Below, piece after piece: positions 9,014 to 17,438 of a stretch of DNA of 64,000 nt. Made by a program: the position numbers and the translations under genes. The notes under the pieces are model-generated. The model was not told the DNA's origin. It did no database searches and saw nothing but the letters and a program-made list of their open reading frames with translations. The stretch comes from Bacteroidota bacterium (lineage in GTDB: Bacteria; Bacteroidota; Bacteroidia; Sphingobacteriales; Sphingobacteriaceae): positions 62,001 to 126,000 of the forward strand of contig JAFDZM010000030.1 of NCBI GenBank assembly GCA_018266915.1, written 5' to 3'. Position 1 is the stretch's first letter; each line of letters begins with the position of its first letter.

Positions 9014-9045
9014 AAAAATGCCCGCTTAACGGGCATTTTTCTTTT
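9014..9045 (+). terminator. Terminator after the YtxH gene
   Basis: AAAAATGCCCG / CGGGCATTTTT form an 11-bp stem with loop CTTAA, followed by CTTTT. The A run on the left would also allow some termination from the opposite strand. Confidence 0.9.
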
Positions 9046-9059
9046 GGACAATATTTGTA

Positions 9060-9087
9060 GAGACGCCCCGATAAATCAGGGCGTCTC
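9060..9087. repeat. Hairpin GAGACGCCC...GGGCGTCTC in the convergent spacer
   Basis: Perfect 9-bp inverted repeat with a 10-base loop, 11 bases after the end of the M1 peptidase gene (minus strand). There is no T run on either side, so it is more likely a short palindromic repeat than a terminator, although it could protect the 3' end of the peptidase transcript. Confidence 0.55.
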
Positions 9088-9098
9088 TCTTATATATG

Positions 9099-10976
9099 TT
9101 ATTTAGCGGTCCATTTATTGTTGCTTTCATCAGCATCCATAAATATACCATTATCCAATTCTACCGATTTGATTGCTTTGGTAGTTTTGATCATGATAGC
9201 GATCTGTTTTTGGTTCATTTCCCAAACAGCAGGTGTTTGATGGAAGCTTTCGATTTTACCGTCAGCATAGGTCACTTTAACATCGAAAGGGATAGCAAAT
9301 CCGCCCACGTTTTTCACGTCCGCTTTATAACCAGTCGCTGATTTAGTCACGTTTTCTAAAGCCAGATCATCATAATAATTGGTAAAAAACCAGTTATTAA
9401 AGAACCAGTTCAGGTTTCTGCCCGATCCGCTGTTCATCGAATTAAAATAATCCCATGGGATTGGGTGTTTGCCATGCCAGTTGTTCATGTATGTGTGTAA
9501 TGCTTTTTTGAACAGCTCATCGCCCAGCATATCTTTCAAAGCTAAATAGCTCAGTGATGGCTTGCCGTAAGCATTATTACCATAACCCTGGCGTACCTCA
9601 CTTGATGGTGTGATCACCGGCAAATCTTCAGCAGTTGATTTATCGTGAATCCAGTAATCAACGCGGAATTGTTTATAGAAATCCTCGGCATGCTTAACAT
9701 CGGTTTCAGTCTTGCCGATCAGCAATTCATAAGTGGTTGCCCAACCTTCGTCCATATAAGCATAACGGCTTTCGTTGATACCCATATAGAATGGGAAATA
9801 AGTATGGGCTATTTCGTGATCCTGTACCAGTTGAGCGAATTTCAAATCACCTGTGTGGCTATCATTTACCATCATTGGGTATTCCATATCAGCAAAACCC
9901 TGAAAAGCGGTCATTTTAGGGAATGGATACGGAACGCCCGGCCAGTTGTGAGAAAACCACCCTAAGGCGTTACGTCCGAATTGCACAGAATGATGAAAAT
10001 CCTGTGATTTATCTAAAAATGCAGCCTGCATGCTTGCACGTCGGTTAGCAGCATCGTCAACCAATACGCTGGCAGCATCCCAGTCATAATGATCGCTGAT
10101 ACCTACTGCCATGTCGCTAATATCGCTGGCTGTCCATGTCCATGTATTCCAATCCTTTTGGGCAGTTATATTTTTCTTAGCCAAATCCTCTTTAGTAGCT
10201 ACGTGAATAGTAGAATCGCTGGTGAAAGATTTCTCTAAACGCTCTTCATATTCAGGTTGCAATACTTGCTTAGGATTTTGCAGGGTACCAGTTGCCCAAA
10301 CAATAAAGTTCTTAGGTACAGTTACATTCAGTGTATAATCATTAAAGTCGTTATAAAATTCTTGTGCATCCAGGAACTCCAGTCTATCCCATCCATTATA
10401 ATCATCATAAACAGAAACACGCGGATAGAAATAAGCCAGGTAAAACGAAGTCGAATCGATTACGCCTTCCCTACCCGGCCCTTTAGCCAATTTATAGTGC
10501 CAAACAATATCCAGCTTTACGGAATCATGCGGCATCAAGGGTTTTGATAGTCCAATAGCCTGGTTTGTCGTGCGGGCTGTAACATTGTTCCAGTTTTTTG
10601 CTGTGCCGTTTACTTTAAAGGTATCAACCTGTATACCGTCTGTCAGGTAATCAACTGATGTGGATGAATATCGAGCTGCACCGGGACGATGAATATTCAT
10701 GATCAGTTTCATGTTCAGCCTGCTTAGCGTATCAGGACTATTGTTTACATAAGTGATATGTTCGGTGCCTTTAACATTTGGATTTGGCGGTGCAACTGAT
10801 ATACTTATATCATATCTTCCGAAGTTTTGCCAATAGTTTTTACCCGGACGCCCATCCGGCGATCTGGTGCCTTTTTGATATGCCAGCTTGATATCGCGCG
10901 GCATATAAAGTTCCTGTGAATTTGCCTGCAGAAAAATAATTGCAAGCACAACTGATAATAACGTAGTCTTTAACAT
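9099..10976 (-). CDS. M1-family zinc metallopeptidase (exported aminopeptidase)
   Basis: Secreted gluzincin peptidase of 625 aa. A Sec signal peptide (residues 1-20, cleavage after NSQ or near it) precedes a beta-sheet N-domain. The zinc site is complete: HEIAH at 387-391 and the third ligand E410, exactly 18 residues after the second histidine, in MDEGWATTYE. The substrate-binding motif is present in degenerate form (GFADMEYPMM, 360-369, in place of GxMEN), which is common in Bacteroidota M1 members. It likely removes N-terminal residues from peptides in the periplasm or outside. It is transcribed alone and is convergent with the YtxH gene. Confidence 0.92.
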   Translation of the reverse strand: MLKTTLLSVVLAIIFLQANSQELYMPRDIKLAYQKGTRSPDGRPGKNYWQNFGRYDISISVAPPNPNVKGTEHITYVNNSPDTLSRLNMKLIMNIHRPGAARYSSTSVDYLTDGIQVDTFKVNGTAKNWNNVTARTTNQAIGLSKPLMPHDSVKLDIVWHYKLAKGPGREGVIDSTSFYLAYFYPRVSVYDDYNGWDRLEFLDAQEFYNDFNDYTLNVTVPKNFIVWATGTLQNPKQVLQPEYEERLEKSFTSDSTIHVATKEDLAKKNITAQKDWNTWTWTASDISDMAVGISDHYDWDAASVLVDDAANRRASMQAAFLDKSQDFHHSVQFGRNALGWFSHNWPGVPYPFPKMTAFQGFADMEYPMMVNDSHTGDLKFAQLVQDHEIAHTYFPFYMGINESRYAYMDEGWATTYELLIGKTETDVKHAEDFYKQFRVDYWIHDKSTAEDLPVITPSSEVRQGYGNNAYGKPSLSYLALKDMLGDELFKKALHTYMNNWHGKHPIPWDYFNSMNSGSGRNLNWFFNNWFFTNYYDDLALENVTKSATGYKADVKNVGGFAIPFDVKVTYADGKIESFHQTPAVWEMNQKQIAIMIKTTKAIKSVELDNGIFMDADESNNKWTAK

Positions 10977-11132
10977 TTAAAAAAAATTTGAAGCAAAATA
11001 CGTATTAATCCCCTGGCCTTATGTGCCAAAATCAACTATTTGTGAGTATGGAACATATACGCAAACTAAAAACTTTGTAAATAAGTGGTTACAAAATTTG
11101 GATAAAACACAATAATTCACTTACTTTGACTT

Positions 11133-11200
11133 AGTTATTTTAATAGGGGTATTAAATAACTTTTCTGGAGCCAGATCGCAAGGTCTGGCTTCTCTTTTTT
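11133..11200 (+). ncRNA. Two-hairpin element with terminator-like end, possible small RNA
   Basis: First hairpin: AGTTATTTTAATA, loop GGGG, TATTAAATAACT (11133-11161). Second: AGCCAGA / TCTGGCT (11169-11190), followed by TCTCTTTTTT on the plus strand. No plus-strand gene ends nearby: both neighbouring genes are on the minus strand. It could be an orphan small RNA or, read on the minus strand, a terminator of the 184-aa protein gene, though the T run then lies on the wrong side. Confidence 0.4.
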
Positions 11201-11216
11201 AGAAAAATTCATAAAA

Positions 11217-11738
11217 TCACTTCTGATTTTCTGTCTTCTTATCCAGATATTCTGCTGATATTAAAGTAAATAAACGATCGTTGTCTACATTCTCATCAAA
11301 ACATTCGGTAAGCATTTGTTTGATATCTGAATTTCCCATATAACCGGCTATCATCTTCAACATTCTTAATGATGTCAGCTCGATGTTCTCGATAAGCTGC
11401 ATATACAATATCACATCCATATCGTTAATGATGGTCGATTTGCCGGAATTATTATTGAGATTGTAAGCTTCTTCAATTACTGATTTGATTACCTCGCAGC
11501 CTTCGTCTGATGGTTTTGCCTCAAGCATACTATATATCTCATCAATTCGTGCCTGTTGCTTTTGCACATCCTCCATATCTTCGCGAATGGCCAGCTTCAT
11601 GGTATTAAACGAAGCTATCTCCTTCAGTTTAGGCAGATTACGTTCAAGGTATCCTTTGGTACAATTCACCCTGTTTAGCTGGTGAATAAATAATTGTTTC
11701 AAATCGAGTTCTGTACGGGTTATATTGAGGGTTTCCAT
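11217..11738 (-). CDS. Hypothetical helical protein
   Basis: A soluble protein of about 173 aa if the ATG at 11738 is used; an upstream in-frame ATG at 11771 would add an odd hydrophobic piece, so I prefer the shorter form beginning METLNITRTEL. The sequence looks all-alpha, with a regular pattern of Leu/Ile and charged residues and no recognisable catalytic motif. It resembles in feel the four-helix ferritin-like or DUF892-type proteins (helices with EDMEDVQKQQ and DVILYMQLIE), but the evidence is too thin to assign. Its promoter region faces the ModE-like regulator gene. Confidence 0.55.
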   Translation of the reverse strand: METLNITRTELDLKQLFIHQLNRVNCTKGYLERNLPKLKEIASFNTMKLAIREDMEDVQKQQARIDEIYSMLEAKPSDEGCEVIKSVIEEAYNLNNNSGKSTIINDMDVILYMQLIENIELTSLRMLKMIAGYMGNSDIKQMLTECFDENVDNDRLFTLISAEYLDKKTENQK

Positions 11739-11874
11739 AGGGTAGAATTTTAATAAACACGTGATTAACAATAAAATCCTGACATTGTGTTTGATATCCT
11801 TTATTTACCAATCAATCTTTCATAAAATGAAACAATCTCTACTATAACTAAATACAACGATTACTCACTTGCAA

Positions 11875-11907
11875 AAACAATTTGATGTAATTGTTTATTT
11901 AATTTTG
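11875..11907 (+). promoter_or_regulatory. Palindrome and -7 box upstream of the ModE-like gene
   Basis: Perfect inverted repeat AAACAATT-TGATGT-AATTGTTT (11875-11896), directly followed by TAATTTTG (11900-11907), which matches the Bacteroidota -7 element TAnnTTTG. The ATG is only 8 bases further, so a transcript from this box would be nearly leaderless. The palindrome is placed for repression, perhaps autoregulation. Confidence 0.45.
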
Positions 11908-11915
11908 TTGAACCA

Positions 11916-12287
11916 ATGGCCAAATCGATAAAACATATTCTGAAAAAAGAGCTTGAAATAAAAGTCGGCGGCAAGTTATGGCTGGAATCTGAAGGCGAAC
12001 GCTTTTTCGGGCCGGGCCCATTAGAGCTTCTTGAAAAGATTGAAGAGACCGGTTCGATAAGTAATGCAGCAAAGGCAATGAATATGTCTTACAAAAAAGC
12101 CTGGGAGCTCATGAACCATCTGAATAGTCAAACCAGCTCCCCGGTAGTAGTGCCGCAAGCCGGTGGCGAAAAAGGCGGCGGGTCAACACTTACCCCCGAT
12201 GGCCTGGAGCTTATTAAATATTATAAGGCCTTACGTAAACGGTTCAAAACATTTTTGGAAAATGAATCTGACCGCTTGAAAATTTAA
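11916..12287 (+). CDS. ModE-like winged helix-turn-helix regulator (DNA-binding domain only)
   Basis: A 123-aa protein that matches the N-terminal DNA-binding domain of molybdate regulator ModE: GERFFGPGPLELLEKIEETGSIS then the helix-turn-helix SNAAKAMNMSYKKAWELMNHLN (about residues 46-67), and the wing GGEKGGGSTLTPDGLELI. The molybdate-binding TOBE domains of full ModE are absent, so it cannot sense molybdate in the classical way. Such short versions are usual in Bacteroidota and usually sit near molybdate transport or cofactor genes; none is seen here. A palindrome overlapping its probable promoter suggests autoregulation. Confidence 0.85.
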   Translation: MAKSIKHILKKELEIKVGGKLWLESEGERFFGPGPLELLEKIEETGSISNAAKAMNMSYKKAWELMNHLNSQTSSPVVVPQAGGEKGGGSTLTPDGLELIKYYKALRKRFKTFLENESDRLKI

Positions 12288-12500
12288 TCAAATTTCTGAA
12301 GCACTTTTCAGCATATCGTTATATATTTGAAAATATAACGAATAACACGCTGCATCACCTTATATAATTATTTTATTCTTTAAATAAAGTACATAATAAT
12401 TTGATTAACAAATTATTGTGAATTGTTTATATACTATAAGATTTACCTACCATACACTACCAAATTAAAAAACAGTTCAAAATATTTCAAAACCAACATT

Positions 12501-13091
12501 ATGAAACAAAATTTACGCTCAAAACATTTACCAAAATCAATTCTAACCGCTATTATTCTTTTTATCCTGACATCAGCTAATGTATTCGCTCAGCAAGCAA
12601 AGACAGACTCTATCAAAATGAACCCGGCAGCCGGGCCATCAACATTGGCTGCTAAAAGCTATCCCCGTGCAGTAGGCTATTTGAGTTTTATTGTACCTGT
12701 AGTAACTCTTGATAAAAATGCGACTACCTGGAATTTTAATGGAACCACTAAAATTGGTTTCCCGGTAGGCGTGAATATTTTATACAGCGACCATTTTGGC
12801 TTCAGTTATGAGTTTACCCCTACCATTACTGCAACAAGCGCAAGCAGTAAAGTGAGCAACCTATTATTCGACCCGGGAACAATGTTCCGTTTTGAGCATG
12901 GTTTTACCATCATCACCCGCCTGGCTTTTGAAACAGCGGGACGCTATGGCTTTACACCAGTATTTAACCAGGTTTATGCCAGAACTAAATATGTAAACTA
13001 CTTTATTGCGGGCTCACTTCCGGCACGTTTTGGCAACGGACAGCCGGCCTCTATCGGTTTTAACGTGCAGTTCGGATTTATCTTTAATTAA
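12501..13091 (+). CDS. Exported protein of unknown function, probable small outer-membrane barrel
   Basis: Starting at the ATG at 12501, the protein (196 aa) has a clear Sec signal peptide: basic N-terminus, hydrophobic AIILFILTSANVFA and cleavage before QQAKTDS. The mature part alternates hydrophobic and polar residues with many Gly, Tyr and Phe, and ends VQFGFIFN, as in small beta-barrel proteins. An upstream in-frame ATG (12423) would add 26 residues before the signal and is unlikely. No family is recognised. The gene overlaps the end of the convergent AlkB-like gene by 4 bases. Confidence 0.6.
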   Translation: MKQNLRSKHLPKSILTAIILFILTSANVFAQQAKTDSIKMNPAAGPSTLAAKSYPRAVGYLSFIVPVVTLDKNATTWNFNGTTKIGFPVGVNILYSDHFGFSYEFTPTITATSASSKVSNLLFDPGTMFRFEHGFTIITRLAFETAGRYGFTPVFNQVYARTKYVNYFIAGSLPARFGNGQPASIGFNVQFGFIFN

Positions 13092-13696
13092 TGGATCACC
13101 CTGAAGGTAAGATTTACCCTTGCCTTCAGCGGTTTGGTTGATTTGGGTATCTGGTGCACCCAATTATGTTGCAGGTCACCTTTCATGATCAGTAATGAAC
13201 CGTTTTCGAGATAGATGGAATATTTACGGTCGCGGTCCTGCTTATGACGGATATCAAAACGCCTCACTTGTCCAAAACTAACTGATGCAATGACCGGGTT
13301 AACGCCAAGTTCGTATTCATCATCACTATGCCATGCAACGGAGTCGTTGGCATCACGGTAGTAATTCAGCAAAACGCTATTGAATTTTGCTCCTGCGACG
13401 GGTTCTATTTTTTCCTTGATCTGGAATAATTCCCTTGTCCACGGAATTGGGTAATGTTTGGCGCCAGAATAAATGTATTCCTTATCCCTGTCACCATACC
13501 ATGCGGTAAGGCGCGGTGTTTTCACCAGCTTGCCATACATCTGTATATCTTCCTGTATCCATGGAATTGTATTGATGAAAGTGTCTAAAAATATCCGGCT
13601 TTCTGTCACATTAATAAATCCTGCATGATATTCCAGCAGATCAACAGGCAAGCTTGTGCTTTGCCCGGATGGTTCGAAAAAGCTTAGTTGTTCCAT
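13088..13696 (-). CDS. AlkB-like 2-oxoglutarate/Fe(II) dioxygenase
   Basis: DNA or RNA demethylase that oxidatively removes alkyl lesions such as 1-methyladenine. The iron ligands are H123 and D125 in WHSDDE and H181 in NWVHQIPK; the 2-oxoglutarate-binding arginine pair is R193 and R199 in RVNLTFR. The core NYYRDANDSVAWHSD matches AlkB/ALKBH2-type enzymes. The 202-aa length is typical. It is a single gene with no other DNA repair gene adjacent. Confidence 0.92.
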   Translation of the reverse strand: MEQLSFFEPSGQSTSLPVDLLEYHAGFINVTESRIFLDTFINTIPWIQEDIQMYGKLVKTPRLTAWYGDRDKEYIYSGAKHYPIPWTRELFQIKEKIEPVAGAKFNSVLLNYYRDANDSVAWHSDDEYELGVNPVIASVSFGQVRRFDIRHKQDRDRKYSIYLENGSLLIMKGDLQHNWVHQIPKSTKPLKARVNLTFRVIH

Positions 13697-13834
13697 AATA
13701 CAAATTTCGGGATTTGTACTTTTTATCCGGCAGATAATTCGGTAAGTGTTAATTTTTGTAAGGATTTTTTTTCAGCTTTGTGTCACTTGTGAAATAACCT
13801 CAGCAACCCAAAGACTTAAATTCAAGAAAACACT

Positions 13835-14374
13835 ATGAAAAAGAATTATCCTGCAAAAATGCTGGCAATTATCCTTATGACAATGATGCTGCCGGCTCTG
13901 CTAAAAGCCCAAACAGACAAATCTAAACGCCCAAGCCCCCCTGCAACTGCCACCGGAAAGATTGGCGATGCGACGGTTACTATCGACTATAGCAGCCCTT
14001 CCGTTAAAGGCAGAAAAATCTTCGGGGGACTTTTACCTTACGACAAACTTTGGAGAGCAGGCGCCAACGAAGCAACCATGTTTGAAACTGACAAAGACAT
14101 CGTAGTTGAAGGGAAAAAGTTACCGGCAGGTAAGTACAGTTTTTTTGCTACCCCAGGCGAAAAAGAATGGAAAATATTCTTTAATTCAGAAACAGGCCAA
14201 TGGGGTGATAAAAAAGACGGCAGCGCAAATATGGATCCTGCTAAAACTGTGTTGGAAATAACCGTTAAACCTAAAAAAACAAGCGAATTGAACGAAAAGC
14301 TTGAATATGCTGTAATGAAGAATGGCTTTGGTTTCCGATGGGAGTATACAGATGTGTTTGTAAGTGTGAAGTAA
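13835..14374 (+). CDS. DUF2911 exported protein
   Basis: Secreted or periplasmic 179-aa protein with a Sec signal (residues 1-25, ending LLKAQ). The core IDYSSPSVKGRKIFGGLLPYDKLWRAGANEAT is the hallmark of DUF2911, a family abundant in Bacteroidota with no known function. The domain looks all-beta, with KLPAGKYSFFATPG and WKIFFN strands. It is a monocistronic unit closed by a strong terminator. Confidence 0.9.
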   Translation: MKKNYPAKMLAIILMTMMLPALLKAQTDKSKRPSPPATATGKIGDATVTIDYSSPSVKGRKIFGGLLPYDKLWRAGANEATMFETDKDIVVEGKKLPAGKYSFFATPGEKEWKIFFNSETGQWGDKKDGSANMDPAKTVLEITVKPKKTSELNEKLEYAVMKNGFGFRWEYTDVFVSVK

Positions 14375-14398
14375 ATTCGGTCACATAAAAGACCTGTA

Positions 14399-14433
14399 AA
14401 CCTGCGAAGCTTTAGCACTTCGCAGGTTTTTTT
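14399..14433 (+). terminator. Terminator after the DUF2911 gene
   Basis: AACCTGCGAAG / CTTCGCAGGTT, an 11-bp perfect stem with an 8-base loop, running into seven T. Confidence 0.93.
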
Positions 14434-14535
14434 GTAGCATTTAGTAGCTTTTTCATCATAATTTACTGAATGAATAAAATTATACTACTTTTAGCGCTGG
14501 TGTGAATTGTTGACTGAAAATACTACTATATCTGA

Positions 14536-15036
14536 ATGTTTGAATTAGCCGAAAGTGCGCGTATACGTATTAATAGTTGGAAGAAAAGAAACGGAATACA
14601 TATTTTAAGGTTCTCTTTAGGTTTTATTTTTCTTTGGTTTGGCGTACTAAAGTTTTTTCATGGAGCCAGTCCGGCAGAGTTAGTAGCAGGCAGAACTATT
14701 AGTCATCTTACTTTCGGTTTACTTAAACCCTCAATATCCTTACCTCTGCTTGCTTTTTGGGAATGCACCATCGGTTTAGGCCTTATTACTGGTTCCTGGT
14801 TACGCCTAACCTTAATATTACTTTATTTTCAAATGGCCGGTACATTTCTACCATTGTTGTTTTTCCCTCATGAAACTTTTTCAGGATCAATCTTTATCCC
14901 AACTTTACTGGGCCAGTATATTATTAAAAATTGTGTTTTGATTTCAGCAGGCATTGTTTTAGGCGGCGATTTGCAAAGCAAGTCTAAAATAGAAATTACA
15001 GAACAAGAGTACCAGACGGAGGCCGCCGATATTTGA
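14536..15036 (+). CDS. DoxX-like integral membrane protein
   Basis: 166-aa protein with four predicted membrane helices (about residues 22-40, 62-82, 85-105, 120-142). The stretch RFSLGFIFLWFGVLKF resembles the first helix of DoxX/YkgB-type proteins, which are small quinone-linked or redox-related membrane proteins of uncertain role. The charged tail (145-166) is cytoplasmic by the positive-inside rule. It is convergent with the SDR gene, 19 bases apart, and has no obvious partner. Confidence 0.7.
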   Translation: MFELAESARIRINSWKKRNGIHILRFSLGFIFLWFGVLKFFHGASPAELVAGRTISHLTFGLLKPSISLPLLAFWECTIGLGLITGSWLRLTLILLYFQMAGTFLPLLFFPHETFSGSIFIPTLLGQYIIKNCVLISAGIVLGGDLQSKSKIEITEQEYQTEAADI

Positions 15037-15055
15037 CTCATGAATTAAGACACAG

Positions 15056-15871
15056 CTATTTCAGCAATGCATCTTTCTCTTTAGCAAAAGTGTTATAAAC
15101 AAGCTTATCCAACCATGCCGGAAAGAATTTGCTTAGTATAACGGTCGCTTTGCCCTGACCGGTCATTATTAGCGTTCGGGCGCGATCTTCAACGCCATCG
15201 ACAATAATCTTTGCCACTTCTTCAGCACTCATCATTTTATCTTCTTCCAGCGTACTTTCGCCTTGTTGTGTACCGTCTTTGGCCAAAGCCGTATTGCGAA
15301 TATTAGAAGCTGTGAATCCCGGACAGGCTGTCAATATATGTACACCTGTTTTAAGATTCTCTATTCGCAAGGCATCCAAAAAACCGTTCATTGCAAATTT
15401 CGAGGCGGAATATCCTGTACGTCCAGGCAATCCTTTGTAACCTGCGATGGATGACACCCCTACAATGCTGCCCTGAGTTTCTTGGATATGAGGCAATGCA
15501 TATTTAGTGCAGTAAACCGTTCCCCAAAAGTTAACGTCCATCAGGGTTTTCAAAACTTTCAGGTCGACATCTTTAAACAAGGCACGCATACTGATACCTG
15601 CATTGTTGACCAGCACATCAATCCTATTAAACGTTAGGATAGTTTGTTTGATCAGATAGCTGCAGTCCTCTTCATTCGATACATCACATTGTACGGCCAC
15701 TGCCTGTATGTTGTATTTGTTGATGAGACTTTCAGTTAGTTCGCATAGAGCAACATACTGACGGGCGGCTAAGACAAGATTGGCACCGAGACTGGCAAAC
15801 TCAATTGCCAATGCTTTGCCTATCCCTGATGATGCCCCGGTGATGATTACGACTTTATCATTCAATTTCAT
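15056..15871 (-). CDS. Short-chain dehydrogenase/reductase
   Basis: Classical SDR of 271 aa, with the cofactor-binding TGASSGIG (11-18), NNAG (89-92), and catalytic Y154 and K158 in YSASK. The C-terminal 50 residues extend into a membrane-prone tail, as in SDRs that act on lipids or ketoacyl substrates (for example KSFFPAWLDKLVYNTF). The substrate is unknown. It overlaps the glycosyltransferase gene by 14 bases and probably forms an operon recR-glycosyltransferase-SDR. Confidence 0.9.
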   Translation of the reverse strand: MKLNDKVVIITGASSGIGKALAIEFASLGANLVLAARQYVALCELTESLINKYNIQAVAVQCDVSNEEDCSYLIKQTILTFNRIDVLVNNAGISMRALFKDVDLKVLKTLMDVNFWGTVYCTKYALPHIQETQGSIVGVSSIAGYKGLPGRTGYSASKFAMNGFLDALRIENLKTGVHILTACPGFTASNIRNTALAKDGTQQGESTLEEDKMMSAEEVAKIIVDGVEDRARTLIMTGQGKATVILSKFFPAWLDKLVYNTFAKEKDALLK

Positions 15872-16694
15872 AAGACGATGATGGATACAGCTCGCCTATG
15901 TTTTTGATGTTCAGCACAGGCAGTTTAAACAAATATTTAGCTGCGAATATAAACATAGCACCATAAAAATGCCTGAAGTAATTCCAGCTAAATTTGTTAA
16001 CCGCTTTGCGTGGTAATTGAATGATATATGTTTTTGAGTAATAGTAATTCTTGAAGCCCTGCAGCCTGATGCGATACGACAGGTCGATGTTGTAGCCATA
16101 CATGGAAAAACGCTCATCGAACATACCTGTCTTTTCCAGTACCGACCGGCGCAGCATCATGCATGTATCGTTCAATACATCTATTTCCTTGTTTTCAAAC
16201 TCTTCCACCCAGTCAGCTTTTCTTTTCGAAACAGAATAAGTTTTAGGGAAATAAGAAGACAATCCGACAAACCTGATAAATGCGGCCCAAGCACCAGATA
16301 ATGTATGCTTTGAATGATGCAGGTAATCACCCTTAAAATCAACCATACGTACGCTTACGCCGCCCGCCAATGGATGCTGATCCATAAAGTCATTCATTTT
16401 GGCGAATGAATCGGCGCTGATAATGTTATCTGGATTGAGCAATAAAATATATTGGCCCCTTGTTTCGGGCAATATATTATTATAGGCTCTCGATAAACTT
16501 TCCTTTGTTGAATTAACAAACAATTTCACCTGTGGGAATTCGGTAGACACCATGTCTACTGAAAAATCTGTAGATGCATTATCAACCACAATAATCTCAT
16601 GCGGAATATTGTGCGCAGCCTTTTGCACTGAGGTCAGCGCGAGGCGAAGCCCATTACGGGAATTGTGATTAATCAGGATTACGGATAATTTCAT
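15858..16694 (-). CDS. Glycosyltransferase family 2
   Basis: GT-A fold glycosyltransferase of 278 aa. The N-terminus LSVILINHNSRNGLRLAL and VVDNASTDFS give the nucleotide-sugar binding half, LLLNPDN (about 88-94) replaces the usual DxD region, and GMFDERFSMYGYNIDLSYRI is the acceptor-domain motif found in rhamnosyl- and related transferases. There is a weak hydrophobic segment near the C-terminus (about 240-262) that could associate with the inner membrane. It likely builds a cell-surface polysaccharide or glycolipid; sugar and acceptor are unknown. Confidence 0.9.
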   Translation of the reverse strand: MKLSVILINHNSRNGLRLALTSVQKAAHNIPHEIIVVDNASTDFSVDMVSTEFPQVKLFVNSTKESLSRAYNNILPETRGQYILLLNPDNIISADSFAKMNDFMDQHPLAGGVSVRMVDFKGDYLHHSKHTLSGAWAAFIRFVGLSSYFPKTYSVSKRKADWVEEFENKEIDVLNDTCMMLRRSVLEKTGMFDERFSMYGYNIDLSYRIRLQGFKNYYYSKTYIIQLPRKAVNKFSWNYFRHFYGAMFIFAAKYLFKLPVLNIKNIGELYPSSSYEIE

Positions 16695-16700
16695 ACTTGC

Positions 16701-17318
16701 CTACTTCGATAGTGAACTTTCGTATGGAATACGTGTCGCGATGGATCTCCCGAGGGTGATCTCATCAACATACTCCAATTCACCACCAAAAGCTATGCCA
16801 CGAGCTATGGTAGAAAGGCTAATGTTGAAATCTTTTAAGCGTTTGTGTAAATAAAAAATGGTTGTGTCGCCTTCCATAGTGGCGCTCAAGGCAAAAATTA
16901 CTTCTTTAACCTCGTTTTCTTTAATCCTGGCCACTAAACTGTCGACTTGCAGGTCGGAAGGGCCAATTCCGTCAATTGGTGAGATCAAACCACCCAAAAC
17001 ATGGTACACTCCGTTATATTGATCAGTATTCTGTATAGCCATTACATCACGTGTATCCTCTACTACACAGATAGTTGCGTGATCGCGCTTGTGTGAGGAA
17101 CAAATTTCACACACCTCCTGGTCGGAAATATTATGACATACACGGCAGAATTTTATCTCATTTCGCAGTTTGACGATGCTGTCGCTAAATTTCGCCACAT
17201 CTGCTTTCTCTTGGTTAAGCAAATGCAGCACCAGGCGCAAAGCAGTTTTTTGCCCCACACCCGGCAACTTAGCAAACTCTGCCACTGCATTCTCCAGCAA
17301 CTTTGACGAAAAATTCAT
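16701..17318 (-). CDS. recR: Recombination mediator RecR
   Basis: Works with RecF and RecO to load RecA on single-stranded gaps. The N-terminal helix-hairpin-helix contains FAKLPGVGQKTALRL; the zinc finger cysteines are C58, C61, C70 and C73; the Toprim domain starts ICVVEDTRDVMAI, and the C-terminal Walker-B-like segment has IARGIAFGGELEYVD. Length 205 aa is normal. First gene of a minus-strand operon, 6 bases before the glycosyltransferase. Confidence 0.97.
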   Translation of the reverse strand: MNFSSKLLENAVAEFAKLPGVGQKTALRLVLHLLNQEKADVAKFSDSIVKLRNEIKFCRVCHNISDQEVCEICSSHKRDHATICVVEDTRDVMAIQNTDQYNGVYHVLGGLISPIDGIGPSDLQVDSLVARIKENEVKEVIFALSATMEGDTTIFYLHKRLKDFNISLSTIARGIAFGGELEYVDEITLGRSIATRIPYESSLSK

Positions 17319-17438
17319 TCTGCGAATTTAATTAAATTAGTCCGGAAGTCCGTGTAAGTCCGGCAGATGGGATTTGTTGAACTTTATACATATCTTGCCT
17401 TCAAATTATAATATTTATTTGCCCGACTAAAATCACCT

